Source of the DNA: an archaeon
GTDB lineage: Archaea; EX4484-52; WAPT01
Assembly (NCBI GenBank): GCA_029258795.1
Contig: JAPDKB010000002.1
Span: forward strand, 172,192-236,191
Length of the DNA stretch: 64,000 bases
Direction of reading: 5' to 3'
Positions 34,947-43,358 of the stretch are shown here, one piece after another; within the stretch, counting starts at the first letter, position 1; each line of letters starts with the position of its first letter. The notes beneath the pieces were generated by a model. That model worked only from the letters and a program-made list of their open reading frames with translations, was not told where the DNA came from and made no database searches. Both the position numbers and the translations under genes were made by a program.

Positions 34947-35807
34947 TCAGCTCCAGTCAGCCAGCGATTTTCTATGTTGCTCATCCTTACCTTCACTTCC
35001 TTCCACTACATCCTTCAGCTTGATCTCTTGAAAGTCCCGTGCGGCTATCGTTTTCACCCCCGTCTCTTCGGTTATACGCTTCGCAACCTCCCACGGCATA
35101 CTCCTGAGCATCTCCATGCCGAAATGCTGCAGCACCGCAAGCTTTGGCTTCGCATGCCTGATTATCTCAAGCGCATCCTCGCTATCCATGTGCTTCGAGA
35201 ATTCTACATCCTGCCCTTTGTACGGATTCTGGTTGAAAAGGCAGTTAAGGATAAGGACGTCACACCCCTTAAACTGGCTGCCGATGTTATCAAAATAAAT
35301 CGTGTCTCCAGTGTAACCAATCACATACTTATCGCTCTCTATCCTGAAACCCACCGCTTTAGGGTCTGTGTGTAGCGCTTTAGTGGCTGCAATTTTCACG
35401 TTCCCGACTTCCACTTCATCTCCAGCATTAACCACAAAATACTTCTCCAGCGCGTTCAGATGGTAGTCTGTTGTAATCCGTTCAACTCTTTTACCATTAT
35501 TCTCATAACCCTCAATGGCCGAAACGTTCCCGATGAGCACACCTCTCTTTTTGGTTATGCCGTTCGTCATAGCCTCTATCATAACGTTGGCATCATTGCA
35601 ATGATCTATGTGTGCATGCGAAACAAGCAACGCATTGAGTTTTCTCAGAGGCAGGTTATGTCTGGTGGCATGAACAAGCGCGCCGGGGCCGGGATCAATG
35701 TAGAGTCGGGTGTCATCCATCTCAATGTAAATTCCGCCTGTTGCTCTCAGCTGCGTTATCAGAACGAATCTTCCGCCACCCGTCCCCATGAACTTTATGA
35801 AGTCCAT
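34947..35807 (-). CDS. Metallo-beta-lactamase fold hydrolase
   Basis: 286 residues. The metal motif SHAHIDHCNDAN is at about residues 61-72, with GYTGDTIYFD and LQHFGMEML supplying later ligands. N-terminal FMGTGGGRFV resembles RNase Z and UlaG-type proteins. The substrate is unknown; a nuclease or phosphodiesterase is possible. A TTTTTAAAAC element about 27 nt before the ATG, with no ribosome-binding site, suggests a leaderless transcript. Confidence 0.8.
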   Translation of the reverse strand: MDFIKFMGTGGGRFVLITQLRATGGIYIEMDDTRLYIDPGPGALVHATRHNLPLRKLNALLVSHAHIDHCNDANVMIEAMTNGITKKRGVLIGNVSAIEGYENNGKRVERITTDYHLNALEKYFVVNAGDEVEVGNVKIAATKALHTDPKAVGFRIESDKYVIGYTGDTIYFDNIGSQFKGCDVLILNCLFNQNPYKGQDVEFSKHMDSEDALEIIRHAKPKLAVLQHFGMEMLRSMPWEVAKRITEETGVKTIAARDFQEIKLKDVVEGSEGKDEQHRKSLADWS

Positions 35808-35838
35808 GGGAGAAGATAGTGGTCAGTGTTTTAAAAAT

Positions 35839-36633
35839 TTATTCGGTCAGGGATTGCTTCAGAAACTCTCTGATGATCCATGCAACAGTCCTGCTTGAAA
35901 CGTGCGATTCCACCAGCGGGTTAAGCTCAACAACATCCATACCAGCGAGATTTTTAAAGCGCTTTATCACGGAAACAATGTCCTCAACTTTCAATCCAGC
36001 TGGAACCGGGTCAGCAACCCCCGGCATGATGGAAGGATCGAGCACATCAACATCCAAGCTGATGTAGGTCGGCATCTCAGCATCCAGCTCTTCCAGTTCC
36101 ACCAGCTTCAGCTCTTCCAGCCCGTTCATTTCCTCCCTCACACCCATGACGGCAATTTTAACGTTATTCAGTTCCGCTATCCTTTTCAGCACGGTTGCAT
36201 GGCTCAACTTCAGGCCCATATATTCATCGTAAGCATCGCCATGTGCGTCCATGAAAACGAGCTGCAAATTATCCAGCTTGCTGGCGAGAAATTTAACCAT
36301 ACCGTAAGTTATGGTGTGCTCTCCACCCAGCACGAGAAGCTTAGCATTGTTATTCTTACTCCATATCTCCTGAAGAACATCCTCCAACTTTTCCATCGTC
36401 TTCTCCACACTTCCGTGCACTACTACAACATCTCCTGCATCGTAAAGCGTATCAGCGATTCGCTCGTTCACATCCATAGAGAGCAGGGCTTTTCTGATCT
36501 CAAGCGGTGCAAGCCTCTGTCCCGGCAGCGTGGTTTCGGTGGTATCGAAGGGCACACCAAGAACGATAACCCTTGCGTTTTCTATATCTTCTCTCTCACT
36601 CACCAGAAAGTTTCTTGTGGTGTTGAGGAGCAT
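35839..36633 (-). CDS. speB: Agmatinase/arginase-family ureohydrolase
   Basis: 264 residues with all manganese-binding signatures: GGEHTITYG, DAHGDAYDEY and SLDVDVLDPSIMPGV. The short length and EHT variant fit archaeal agmatinase, which makes putrescine for polyamine synthesis; in archaea this also feeds hypusine formation on aIF5A, whose gene lies 1.1 kb away. Arginase or another ureohydrolase cannot be ruled out. The ATG has GAGGTGAGATC upstream. Confidence 0.85.
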   Translation of the reverse strand: MLLNTTRNFLVSEREDIENARVIVLGVPFDTTETTLPGQRLAPLEIRKALLSMDVNERIADTLYDAGDVVVVHGSVEKTMEKLEDVLQEIWSKNNNAKLLVLGGEHTITYGMVKFLASKLDNLQLVFMDAHGDAYDEYMGLKLSHATVLKRIAELNNVKIAVMGVREEMNGLEELKLVELEELDAEMPTYISLDVDVLDPSIMPGVADPVPAGLKVEDIVSVIKRFKNLAGMDVVELNPLVESHVSSRTVAWIIREFLKQSLTE

Positions 36634-36729
36634 GATCTCACCTCATTCACACTTTTCATTGAAAGTATTTTAAAATATTCACCATAAAATAATAAATCGA
36701 TGAGGTCGAATCGAGCCGGGTGATTGTGG

Positions 36730-36954
36730 TTGGCAAGGTTGGCGAGGTGCAGTTACAGGGATTGTAATGACAATGAAGGTGGCGTGTGTTTGTTTGACGG
36801 GTATTGCGGGAATCCCCAGAGATACACCGAATATTTCAGTGATGAGAGATATGTGAGAGAAATTCTTAACCGTGCCAGAGAGGAAAGAATGAAGAGAATA
36901 GAGGAAAACCTGAAGAAAAAGTACGGGGAAGAAATCGTAGGAAGCATACTTTAA
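36730..36954 (+). CDS. Small cysteine-containing protein, unknown
   Basis: About 74 residues from a TTG start at 36730, placed by the GGGTGAT just upstream. The N-terminal part holds four cysteines in CSYRDCNDNEGGVCLFDGYC, a likely zinc-binding site, followed by a Lys/Glu/Arg helix (EERMKRIEENLKKKYGEEI). No family recognised. It precedes pyrE by about 25 nt on the same strand, but a promoter-like block lies between them. Confidence 0.55.
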   Translation: MARLARCSYRDCNDNEGGVCLFDGYCGNPQRYTEYFSDERYVREILNRAREERMKRIEENLKKKYGEEIVGSIL

Positions 36955-36980
36955 AAATTTTCCGATTCCAACCTTGATAT

Positions 36981-37682
36981 ATGGGTGGAATGGATTTCGA
37001 CCAGCAGGCATTCAACGATTTCATCTTGGAGAACGGCATAGTTGGTTTTTTTGAGGAGCCGATAACTCTCAAATCCGGGAGGCTTTCTCACTTCTATGTC
37101 AACTGGAGAAATGTGACCGAAGACGTGTTTCTCATCGATCGGCTTGCCGATTTCATCATAAGCTTCGTGAGAAGCAAAGGGCTTAAAGCGGACTGCTTTT
37201 TTGGCGTGCCTGAAGGAGCAACCAAGACCGGTATAATAGTGCAGTACAAATGGGCCAAGATGAGCGAGAACTTCGGAAAGGGAAGTCACGTTCTTCCCAT
37301 GGGGCGAGGAAAGGTAAAGCAGCATGGCATGCCCAAAGACAGATTTTTTGTGGGGGCTCCGAAAGGCAGAGTGGTGGTGATAGAGGATGTCACCACGACC
37401 GGATCATCTCTGATAGAGTGGGTTAGCAAGCTGACGGAGCTTGATGCGGTGGATAGGGTAACTGCTATAGCACTCACAAACAGGATGGAAAGAAGGGATG
37501 ACGGGAAGAGCGTTGCTGAAGTGCTTGCTGAGATGAACGTGCAATATCACGCGATGAGTAACGCTGTAGAGCTGCTTCCACTCGCATTTCAGAGATGGAA
37601 AAGCGAGAAAAAAGAAGAAGTGGGCAGGAAAGTGGAGGAGTACTTCAAAACTTACGGATTGGAGGAATTGAAGCTGCTGTGA
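36981..37682 (+). CDS. pyrE: Orotate phosphoribosyltransferase-like protein
   Basis: Pyrimidine biosynthesis: transfers the phosphoribosyl group of PRPP to orotate. The PRPP motif VVVIEDVTTTGSSLIEW is at about residues 130-146, and FFEEPITLKSGRLSHFYVNWR matches the OPRT N-terminal motif. At 233 residues it is somewhat long, with a C-terminal helical tail. TTAAAAATTTT lies about 26 nt before the ATG at 36981, so leaderless; an ATG at 36990 is an alternative. Confidence 0.87.
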   Translation: MGGMDFDQQAFNDFILENGIVGFFEEPITLKSGRLSHFYVNWRNVTEDVFLIDRLADFIISFVRSKGLKADCFFGVPEGATKTGIIVQYKWAKMSENFGKGSHVLPMGRGKVKQHGMPKDRFFVGAPKGRVVVIEDVTTTGSSLIEWVSKLTELDAVDRVTAIALTNRMERRDDGKSVAEVLAEMNVQYHAMSNAVELLPLAFQRWKSEKKEEVGRKVEEYFKTYGLEELKLL

Positions 37683-37735
37683 ACCTCCTGTTATTTTGAA
37701 GTAACTAATGGAGATCTCTGAGTTTGTAGGGGTAA

Positions 37736-38137
37736 TTACTCGGACTTCTTCACCTTCACCAGCACCTTATCTCTGCCAGCCAGCACCCAGTATTCTGCTT
37801 CCGCTCCTTCCACCACATCATTCTTCAAATCTTCCGGTATGCGCAGCTCAAAAACCTCATAAGTCTCAAGGTCCATCAGCTGAGCCATATCACCCATTAC
37901 CGCCACGATCTGAGCTTTTCTCTTATCAACATTCGGGCTGGGTATTTTGGAATTTCCGGGAAGAGTAATTTCTCTCCTTCTACCATCAGCTATCCCTTCC
38001 GCTATTATCCTGCACTTAGCACTTCCGTGCTTTCCAGTGGAAGCTATCTTGAGGTCTATAACAACGCAGGGCACATTATCGATCATCACATATGTACCTT
38101 TTTTGGCCTGTTTTGCTTCTATCTGTTTCACATCCAT
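37736..38137 (-). CDS. eif5A: Translation initiation factor aIF5A
   Basis: A 133-residue factor that binds the ribosomal E site and relieves stalling. The hypusination loop STGKHGSAK contains the modified Lys near residue 36. The N-terminal SH3-like and C-terminal OB domains are both present. The frame runs upstream to 38428, but ATG at 38137 follows a strong GGAGGTGAT and gives the family N-terminus (MDVKQIEAK). An inverted repeat sits in the intergenic region shared with the divergent Nob1 gene. Confidence 0.95.
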   Translation of the reverse strand: MDVKQIEAKQAKKGTYVMIDNVPCVVIDLKIASTGKHGSAKCRIIAEGIADGRRREITLPGNSKIPSPNVDKRKAQIVAVMGDMAQLMDLETYEVFELRIPEDLKNDVVEGAEAEYWVLAGRDKVLVKVKKSE

Positions 38138-38169
38138 CAATATCACCTCCTGAAACAACAGCTGAAAAC

Positions 38170-38188
38170 ATATCGAGAATTTCGATAT
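38170..38188. promoter_or_regulatory. Inverted repeat between aIF5A and Nob1
   Basis: ATATCGA (38170-38176) and TCGATAT (38182-38188) are perfect 7-bp arms around a 5-nt centre. It lies about 33 nt upstream of the aIF5A start and about 20 nt before the Nob1 TATA block (CTTTATAAATATTT, about 38210-38223). It could be an operator acting on one or both divergent genes. Confidence 0.35.
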
Positions 38189-38242
38189 GAGAAAGTTCAC
38201 ACAGGAATCTTTATAAATATTTTTGGCGCGGAAGTTTGAGTT

Positions 38243-38761
38243 ATGCCTGAAAATGAAAAAGAACAAATAGTTCATGTTCTGGATACAAGCGTGTTCATCA
38301 AGCCAGAGGGGAGAAAGTTCAGTGATAAAGTGTGCGTAACCACCTATTCCGTGATGGATGAGCTTCAAAGCCTGGAGTCCAAGGTAGTGTTTGACATGTT
38401 TCTCAAGAAGGGTATGGCACTCATGCATCCTTCGGAGGAGAAAATGAAAGAAGTGGAGCGTGGTGTTGAAAAGTTAGGAGATAGGGTGAGTAAAGCAGAT
38501 GTTAGTGTTGTGGCACTTGCGCTCGAATTAAGAGAGAAAGGAAAAAATGTGGTGGTCGTTACTGATGACTACTCTGTCCAGAATCTTTGCTCTTTCTTCA
38601 AGATGGAGTTTACACCGGTAGCAACACAGGGGATAAGGGAAAGGGTGGAATGGGTGAAAAAGTGCATTTATTGCAACATTTCTGTGGAGGAAGATGAATG
38701 TCCGCGTTGCGGAATGCACGACTTTAGGTTCGTGCCCCGAAAAAAGAAGAGGTTAAAGTGA
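38243..38761 (+). CDS. nob1: Nob1-type ribosome maturation endonuclease
   Basis: 172 residues. A PIN domain (about 10-130) with acidic residues in VLDTSVFIKP, SKADVSVVALALE and VVTDDYSVQNL, then a zinc ribbon with CIYCN and CPRCGMH, the hallmark of Nob1, which cuts the 3' end of pre-16S rRNA. No ribosome-binding site; the TATA block about 27 nt upstream suggests a leaderless message. Its end overlaps the convergent flippase-like gene by 9 nt. Confidence 0.92.
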   Translation: MPENEKEQIVHVLDTSVFIKPEGRKFSDKVCVTTYSVMDELQSLESKVVFDMFLKKGMALMHPSEEKMKEVERGVEKLGDRVSKADVSVVALALELREKGKNVVVVTDDYSVQNLCSFFKMEFTPVATQGIRERVEWVKKCIYCNISVEEDECPRCGMHDFRFVPRKKKRLK

Positions 38762-39793
38762 ATGAGTACTGACCTTTCTGTTTAAGAGGTCAAATCTTTT
38801 GAATCCCAGGTAATACGAGCTGGCAACACCTATCAATGCGGGAACAAGAGTGTTTAGCATCCTATCTATCACCATCATTGCCGCAGCTATCTGGAGGGGA
38901 ACGCCCATCATTTTCAGCACGAGCATATATGCGCTTTCCACGACACCCATACCTGCTGGTGGTGAGGGAACGAGTGTTGACAGTACCACCACCACGAATA
39001 GCATAATCGCATGCTCTATTGAGAGATTTATGCCAAGAGCTAACATCACGAAATACAGGCGCAAAATTTCCAGAGCACGTATGAGGAAGGAATAGAAAAG
39101 ACCTTTCCAAGTTTTATCTAGCAGTATCTTCTTGAAAGAATGGGAGTATTCCTCCACAGTATCCTCCAGCTTTGATGCCCACTCGTCTATTTTATTCATG
39201 AGAGGTTTTATGTTTCTGAGGAAGCGGAATATGAACCTGAGGAGTTTTAGCGCCTTGTTCTTGTTTACCGAAATGTAGAGAGCAAGAATGGTGAGCATTA
39301 TTATGAACAGGATTGCTATCACTATCATTATTGTTCCCAACCATCCGAAGGAGTAAGCATGCAGTAGCATGACAAGCCCCAAAATTATGACCAGGAGGTA
39401 GCTTATAACATCATAAACGCGTTCTGCAACGATGGATGCAAAGCACTTGGATGGGCTGAGTTTTTCCACCTTGCTCAGGACATAAGCCCTTGCTGGTTCT
39501 CCGCCAGCTTGTGCACCCGGAGTTAGAGCATTGACAAGGAAACCGAGCGATGAAACCATATAGATGTTGGAGAATCTCGTGCCTTTACCCATGGAAGATA
39601 AGAGATATTTCCATCGCAAAGGATACAGTAATGATATTGAAAGCTGAAAGAAAAGCGCTATCAAAATCATTTTATGATTTGCAGCATTTATAGCGTGAGC
39701 TATTTCTCGAGGACCTGCTAGAAGGAGAAGAATACTTATTATTGCTATTCCTACAACAGCAGTCACCAGTGTGAACTTTCGCTTTCTATCCAT
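38753..39793 (-). CDS. Lysylphosphatidylglycerol synthase/flippase-like membrane protein (UPF0104)
   Basis: 346 residues with about eight membrane helices. The family signature region NALTPGAQAGGEPARAYVL is intact, and the later PSPPAGMGVVESAYM segment matches the second conserved block of the LPG-synthase TM/AglD-type family. In archaea such proteins are linked to lipid-carrier or glycosyl handling at the membrane. The ATG at 39793 follows GGAGATAC. Next to an AI-2E family gene upstream. Confidence 0.82.
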   Translation of the reverse strand: MDRKRKFTLVTAVVGIAIISILLLLAGPREIAHAINAANHKMILIALFFQLSISLLYPLRWKYLLSSMGKGTRFSNIYMVSSLGFLVNALTPGAQAGGEPARAYVLSKVEKLSPSKCFASIVAERVYDVISYLLVIILGLVMLLHAYSFGWLGTIMIVIAILFIIMLTILALYISVNKNKALKLLRFIFRFLRNIKPLMNKIDEWASKLEDTVEEYSHSFKKILLDKTWKGLFYSFLIRALEILRLYFVMLALGINLSIEHAIMLFVVVVLSTLVPSPPAGMGVVESAYMLVLKMMGVPLQIAAAMMVIDRMLNTLVPALIGVASSYYLGFKRFDLLNRKVSTHSL

Positions 39794-39851
39794 ATGTATC
39801 TCCTCAAGAGTAATATCTATGACCAACCTAAATAAAAGCATTACGGTTATG

Positions 39852-40889
39852 TTAGCTCTTCATATATTCTTTGACAACAGTTTCCACAATAACCAGAAGG
39901 AGGGGACCAATTAAGAAGCCTTTTATCCCAAAAACAACGGGTCCGCCAAAGAAACCGAGGATTACGGTGAGTGGGTGCACGTTTCCTGCTTTACCACACA
40001 GCACCGGACGTAAGAGAAGATCGGGGATGAGACTCAGAAACACAACCCCCAATATAAGCAAGATTATGGCCTGTTGTATCTCCCCCACATAAAATAAGTA
40101 AGCTGCTATACCTCCGTATATCATAGGAGTGTTCAGTATCGGAAGAAACGCAAAAATCCACGTTATCACAGCCATAAGTCCTGCATAGGGCACACCCACA
40201 AAATAGTATATGATTGCACTTAAAATCCCCACGATGGTTGAGATACCTATGTATGATACAAAAAGAACTCTGAAACTGTTGTCCAATCCCGTCACTATAC
40301 TTTCTATCACCCTTCGTTCTTCCTTTTCAAACTTTCTGCTCCACTTTAAAACAAGTTCTCTGAGCCGTTTACCATCTCTCAGGAAGTAGTACGTGGCAAA
40401 AAGGTAAACGAAAAAATCTATTATGATGTTGGGTATGTTCTTTATCCATGATGTTAGAGAAACTTGCACCTGTTCTACGAAATCAGATACGACACTCTGA
40501 AGTGTGGAGATAACTGATTGCGATCCGGGTATTTCAAGGTCTAAAGAGGAGACGTATGTGTTAAGCTTGAGAAGAAACGTGTTGATGTCGGCGGCAAACT
40601 GGTAGATTGTCATTATTATAGTATTCACACCACCGGCAAAACCACTTATCGCCCAGCCGATGGGTCCGAAGATCAGTATGATGACGATAAGGATGGAGAG
40701 ATTGTAGGATTTAAGATAGCGCTGTATGTAATTCACAAGCGGGTAGAAGGTGTAGGCAGTCACAGCTGCGAGCACGAGCGGAGTGGAGAACGGCCAGATT
40801 ATCCAGAGTCCAGCTAGAGCTATGAGAAAAACAAGAACTTTCTCAAATTCTATGATTGAGGGCTTATCAACATCTTTTTTTCTGCTCAT
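39852..40889 (-). CDS. AI-2E family transporter (UPF0118)
   Basis: 345 residues with about eight helices arranged as in the AI-2E exporter/PerM family: paired N-terminal helices, a long soluble segment (about 90-150), and a C-terminal set with FLPILNTPMIYGG and ILGFFGGPVVFGIKGFLIGP, the conserved C-terminal motif. Substrate unknown; some members are Na+/H+ antiporters. ATG at 40889; TTTATATAAG about 30 nt upstream. Confidence 0.87.
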   Translation of the reverse strand: MSRKKDVDKPSIIEFEKVLVFLIALAGLWIIWPFSTPLVLAAVTAYTFYPLVNYIQRYLKSYNLSILIVIILIFGPIGWAISGFAGGVNTIIMTIYQFAADINTFLLKLNTYVSSLDLEIPGSQSVISTLQSVVSDFVEQVQVSLTSWIKNIPNIIIDFFVYLFATYYFLRDGKRLRELVLKWSRKFEKEERRVIESIVTGLDNSFRVLFVSYIGISTIVGILSAIIYYFVGVPYAGLMAVITWIFAFLPILNTPMIYGGIAAYLFYVGEIQQAIILLILGVVFLSLIPDLLLRPVLCGKAGNVHPLTVILGFFGGPVVFGIKGFLIGPLLLVIVETVVKEYMKS

Positions 40890-40973
40890 ATTATTAGAAT
40901 ATCTGGCATGGCACACTTATATAAATTATGATAATTAGAGTTGGTAGAGTTCGTGCTTGTCATTTTATATTCT

Positions 40974-42140
40974 TCAATCTTTACTCTCTGATTCAACTTC
41001 AACTCGCTCACACCACCTTGCAAGCCGCATGAGGGCAAGCTTTTTCTCATTCTTTCCTATTTCAGCATTCTTTATTGCATCCTCCAGCAATTTTGCGGTT
41101 TTTTCCATCCTTCTCCGATTTACCTTGTACGGCACACCATCTTTCCCACCGTGGGCAAAGGAAAACTTTGCAGGGTCTTTCCAGCTGAGTTCCGTGCCGT
41201 AAACCAGCTGCGAGGTTAAAGCAAGTGCTCTTATTGTAGCTGCACCCACACCCTTCACTTCCAGAATTTCTTCAAATGAGGTGGGTTCGAGTTCCGCAAG
41301 ATTTTCAAATAGTTTTAAAGAACTCTTTTTGAGAGAGATGCTGAAGTGATCGGCAGGCATTGTCAGATGAGGCGCACCATATACCCTATCATTTGAATTA
41401 GAAGTGTAGTTCAAAAGAGAGTTTCTTGCATACATAACACTCCATTTAACGACTTTATGTTTGCCCTCATTTACGAGGTCAACACAGGCATTTCTCACCT
41501 CTCTATTTTCTCTGGATGTGAAGTCAAGGACACAATCACTTCTTTTTTCAGCACATATCGCGGTATGGGGCTCATCCACAAATCCCCTTTCTTGTGTTCT
41601 GTTATACACCCAGTGGTACCTTCTTGCATAATGTGCTGATGTGTTCATACCCTGCTGCACAACACACCACCTGCCATTTTTATCAAAAAGCATGACATGG
41701 TGGTAGAGTTCATAACTGTCCTGCACCGCAGCACTGTCCACTTTTGCACTCATTCTGCTGGTGTAAATGAGTCTTTCTATATCGCTGTCCCCGAGACCAA
41801 GCTCTTCGCCCCAGTTCCTTATTTCTTCTGGAGCTTTTCTGGACACCTTGCCTTTACCTCCCGCTACCTTCACCCCCATTTCTTCATCGTTATTCAGCGC
41901 TTCCTTCAAAGCACCACAGACAGTGGTTGTCACGCCCGAGCTGTGCCAGTCAAAGCCAAGTACATTACCCAATGCCTGAAACCAGAAGGGATCGGAAATC
42001 CTTCTCAAAAGCTCGGATGTACCGTATTCATGCACCACAGCACGAGCAATACTTCTAGCTAGAGGCACCATCCTGCTGAACAGCCATCTCGGGCATTTCC
42101 CGGTGTGTAAAGGAAGTTCAGCGATACCTGAACGTTGCAT
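40974..42140 (-). CDS. DUF763 family protein
   Basis: 388 residues beginning MQRSGIAELPLHTGKCPRWLFSRM, the family's conserved start; later blocks include a GGKGKVSRKAP segment and RMSAKVDSAAVQDSYELYHH. A helix-hairpin-helix-like EILEVKGVGAATIRALAL segment near the C-terminus suggests DNA binding. Function unknown in the family. A TTTTTTAAAC block about 28 nt before ATG 42140 marks its own promoter, so it need not be in the adhesin-ATPase operon upstream. Confidence 0.87.
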   Translation of the reverse strand: MQRSGIAELPLHTGKCPRWLFSRMVPLARSIARAVVHEYGTSELLRRISDPFWFQALGNVLGFDWHSSGVTTTVCGALKEALNNDEEMGVKVAGGKGKVSRKAPEEIRNWGEELGLGDSDIERLIYTSRMSAKVDSAAVQDSYELYHHVMLFDKNGRWCVVQQGMNTSAHYARRYHWVYNRTQERGFVDEPHTAICAEKRSDCVLDFTSRENREVRNACVDLVNEGKHKVVKWSVMYARNSLLNYTSNSNDRVYGAPHLTMPADHFSISLKKSSLKLFENLAELEPTSFEEILEVKGVGAATIRALALTSQLVYGTELSWKDPAKFSFAHGGKDGVPYKVNRRRMEKTAKLLEDAIKNAEIGKNEKKLALMRLARWCERVEVESESKD

Positions 42141-42203
42141 CAATGTCAATAATCTCGATACAAGTTTAAAAAATGTGGAACATAATCATACCGATAAAAA
42201 ATT

Positions 42204-43358
42204 TTACTTATTTGAGCTCAGAAGCTCCAGCATAGAAACTACATCTTTGAGAGCTTTCATGATCCTGGAGATTTCATCTTTTAATTCCTCATTTTCCTTT
42301 TTCAATATTTCCAGCTCTTCTTTCAACATCTCAACCTCAGGGAGCGGCTTTTTCTTGGTTTTTTCACCAGTATTTTCTACTTTTTTCAGTTTGCGCTCCA
42401 TTTCCTTCAACTTGTTTTTCAGGATGTTGACATCCTTCGTTGTGGCTTCAATTTTAACCTCAACACCTTCATCCAATGCAAGGGCTTTATTTACAGTTTT
42501 TGTTAAATCATCCTCTTTCTTTTCAAGGTCTTTCATACGTGAAGACATTTTATTCATCAAACTTTTAAGATGAGTTAGCTCTTTCTCTAGATTCTCCAGT
42601 TGTTTGGTGTCGTTAAGACCGCCGCTTTTAATCAGTTTATTAATCCCCTTTTTATCGACAATCTGAGCATGTTTCAGCATTACCTCGCTTCTTTCAATAA
42701 GTTCATCCATAATTTTAAGTTTGTTGTTTATATTTTCCAACAAATTATCAATTTCCTCTTTTTTAACGACCGATTTCAGATGCACTGTGTGTTTTTCCAC
42801 CACCTCTTTCAAACTTTCCAGTTCCGCGCTTATTTTCTTGATTTCCCGTTTCATCTCCAGAAATTCCCTGTATTTTTTCTCAATTTCTTCCAGCACAGCA
42901 ACGCTCTTCTCTGCGTTTATTTTCGTGGACGCTTCCAGTTTTTTGAGCACGCCGATATCGTCTTTCATCTCCTCATACAAACTCTTGACGACCTCGAGTC
43001 CTTTAAACTCCATCAATGTCTTCCTTATGTCTTTTATCTCGTCCACAACCCTCTTTATTATCTTTTCATTTTTCTCTATCATTTCTTTCAGAATATCCAT
43101 TTTATCCTCGACTTTACTTATTCTTGTGAGAATTTTCTCGGGCTCGACCTCCTTTGCTATGGCTTCCATTCTGTCGTACACCGCTTGCATCTCCGCCAAG
43201 TTTTTTTCATCTTCCAGCAGCATGCCACGAAGCTCCCCTATCTCTTCCCTTATCTCCGCGATCATTTCAGAAGTGGCTTTCCTCATCTCGTTCAGAGCTT
43301 CAATCTTGGCTTCCAGCTCTTCAACTTTGGCTTCCATTCCAAGTTCTTTTTCAGACAT
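42204..43358 (-). CDS. Coiled-coil protein coupled to the adhesin-ATPase gene
   Basis: 384 residues, almost entirely Lys/Glu-rich coiled coil from about 5 to the end, with short breaks near 230-245 and 330. No signal peptide or membrane segment, so cytoplasmic. The ATG lies inside the end of the 3,090-codon gene (8-nt overlap) and the preceding GTAGAGGAG doubles as its ribosome-binding site, so translation is coupled. This predicts a stable stoichiometric partner of the ATPase part, whose own tail is also helical. Confidence 0.85.
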   Translation of the reverse strand: MSEKELGMEAKVEELEAKIEALNEMRKATSEMIAEIREEIGELRGMLLEDEKNLAEMQAVYDRMEAIAKEVEPEKILTRISKVEDKMDILKEMIEKNEKIIKRVVDEIKDIRKTLMEFKGLEVVKSLYEEMKDDIGVLKKLEASTKINAEKSVAVLEEIEKKYREFLEMKREIKKISAELESLKEVVEKHTVHLKSVVKKEEIDNLLENINNKLKIMDELIERSEVMLKHAQIVDKKGINKLIKSGGLNDTKQLENLEKELTHLKSLMNKMSSRMKDLEKKEDDLTKTVNKALALDEGVEVKIEATTKDVNILKNKLKEMERKLKKVENTGEKTKKKPLPEVEMLKEELEILKKENEELKDEISRIMKALKDVVSMLELLSSNK

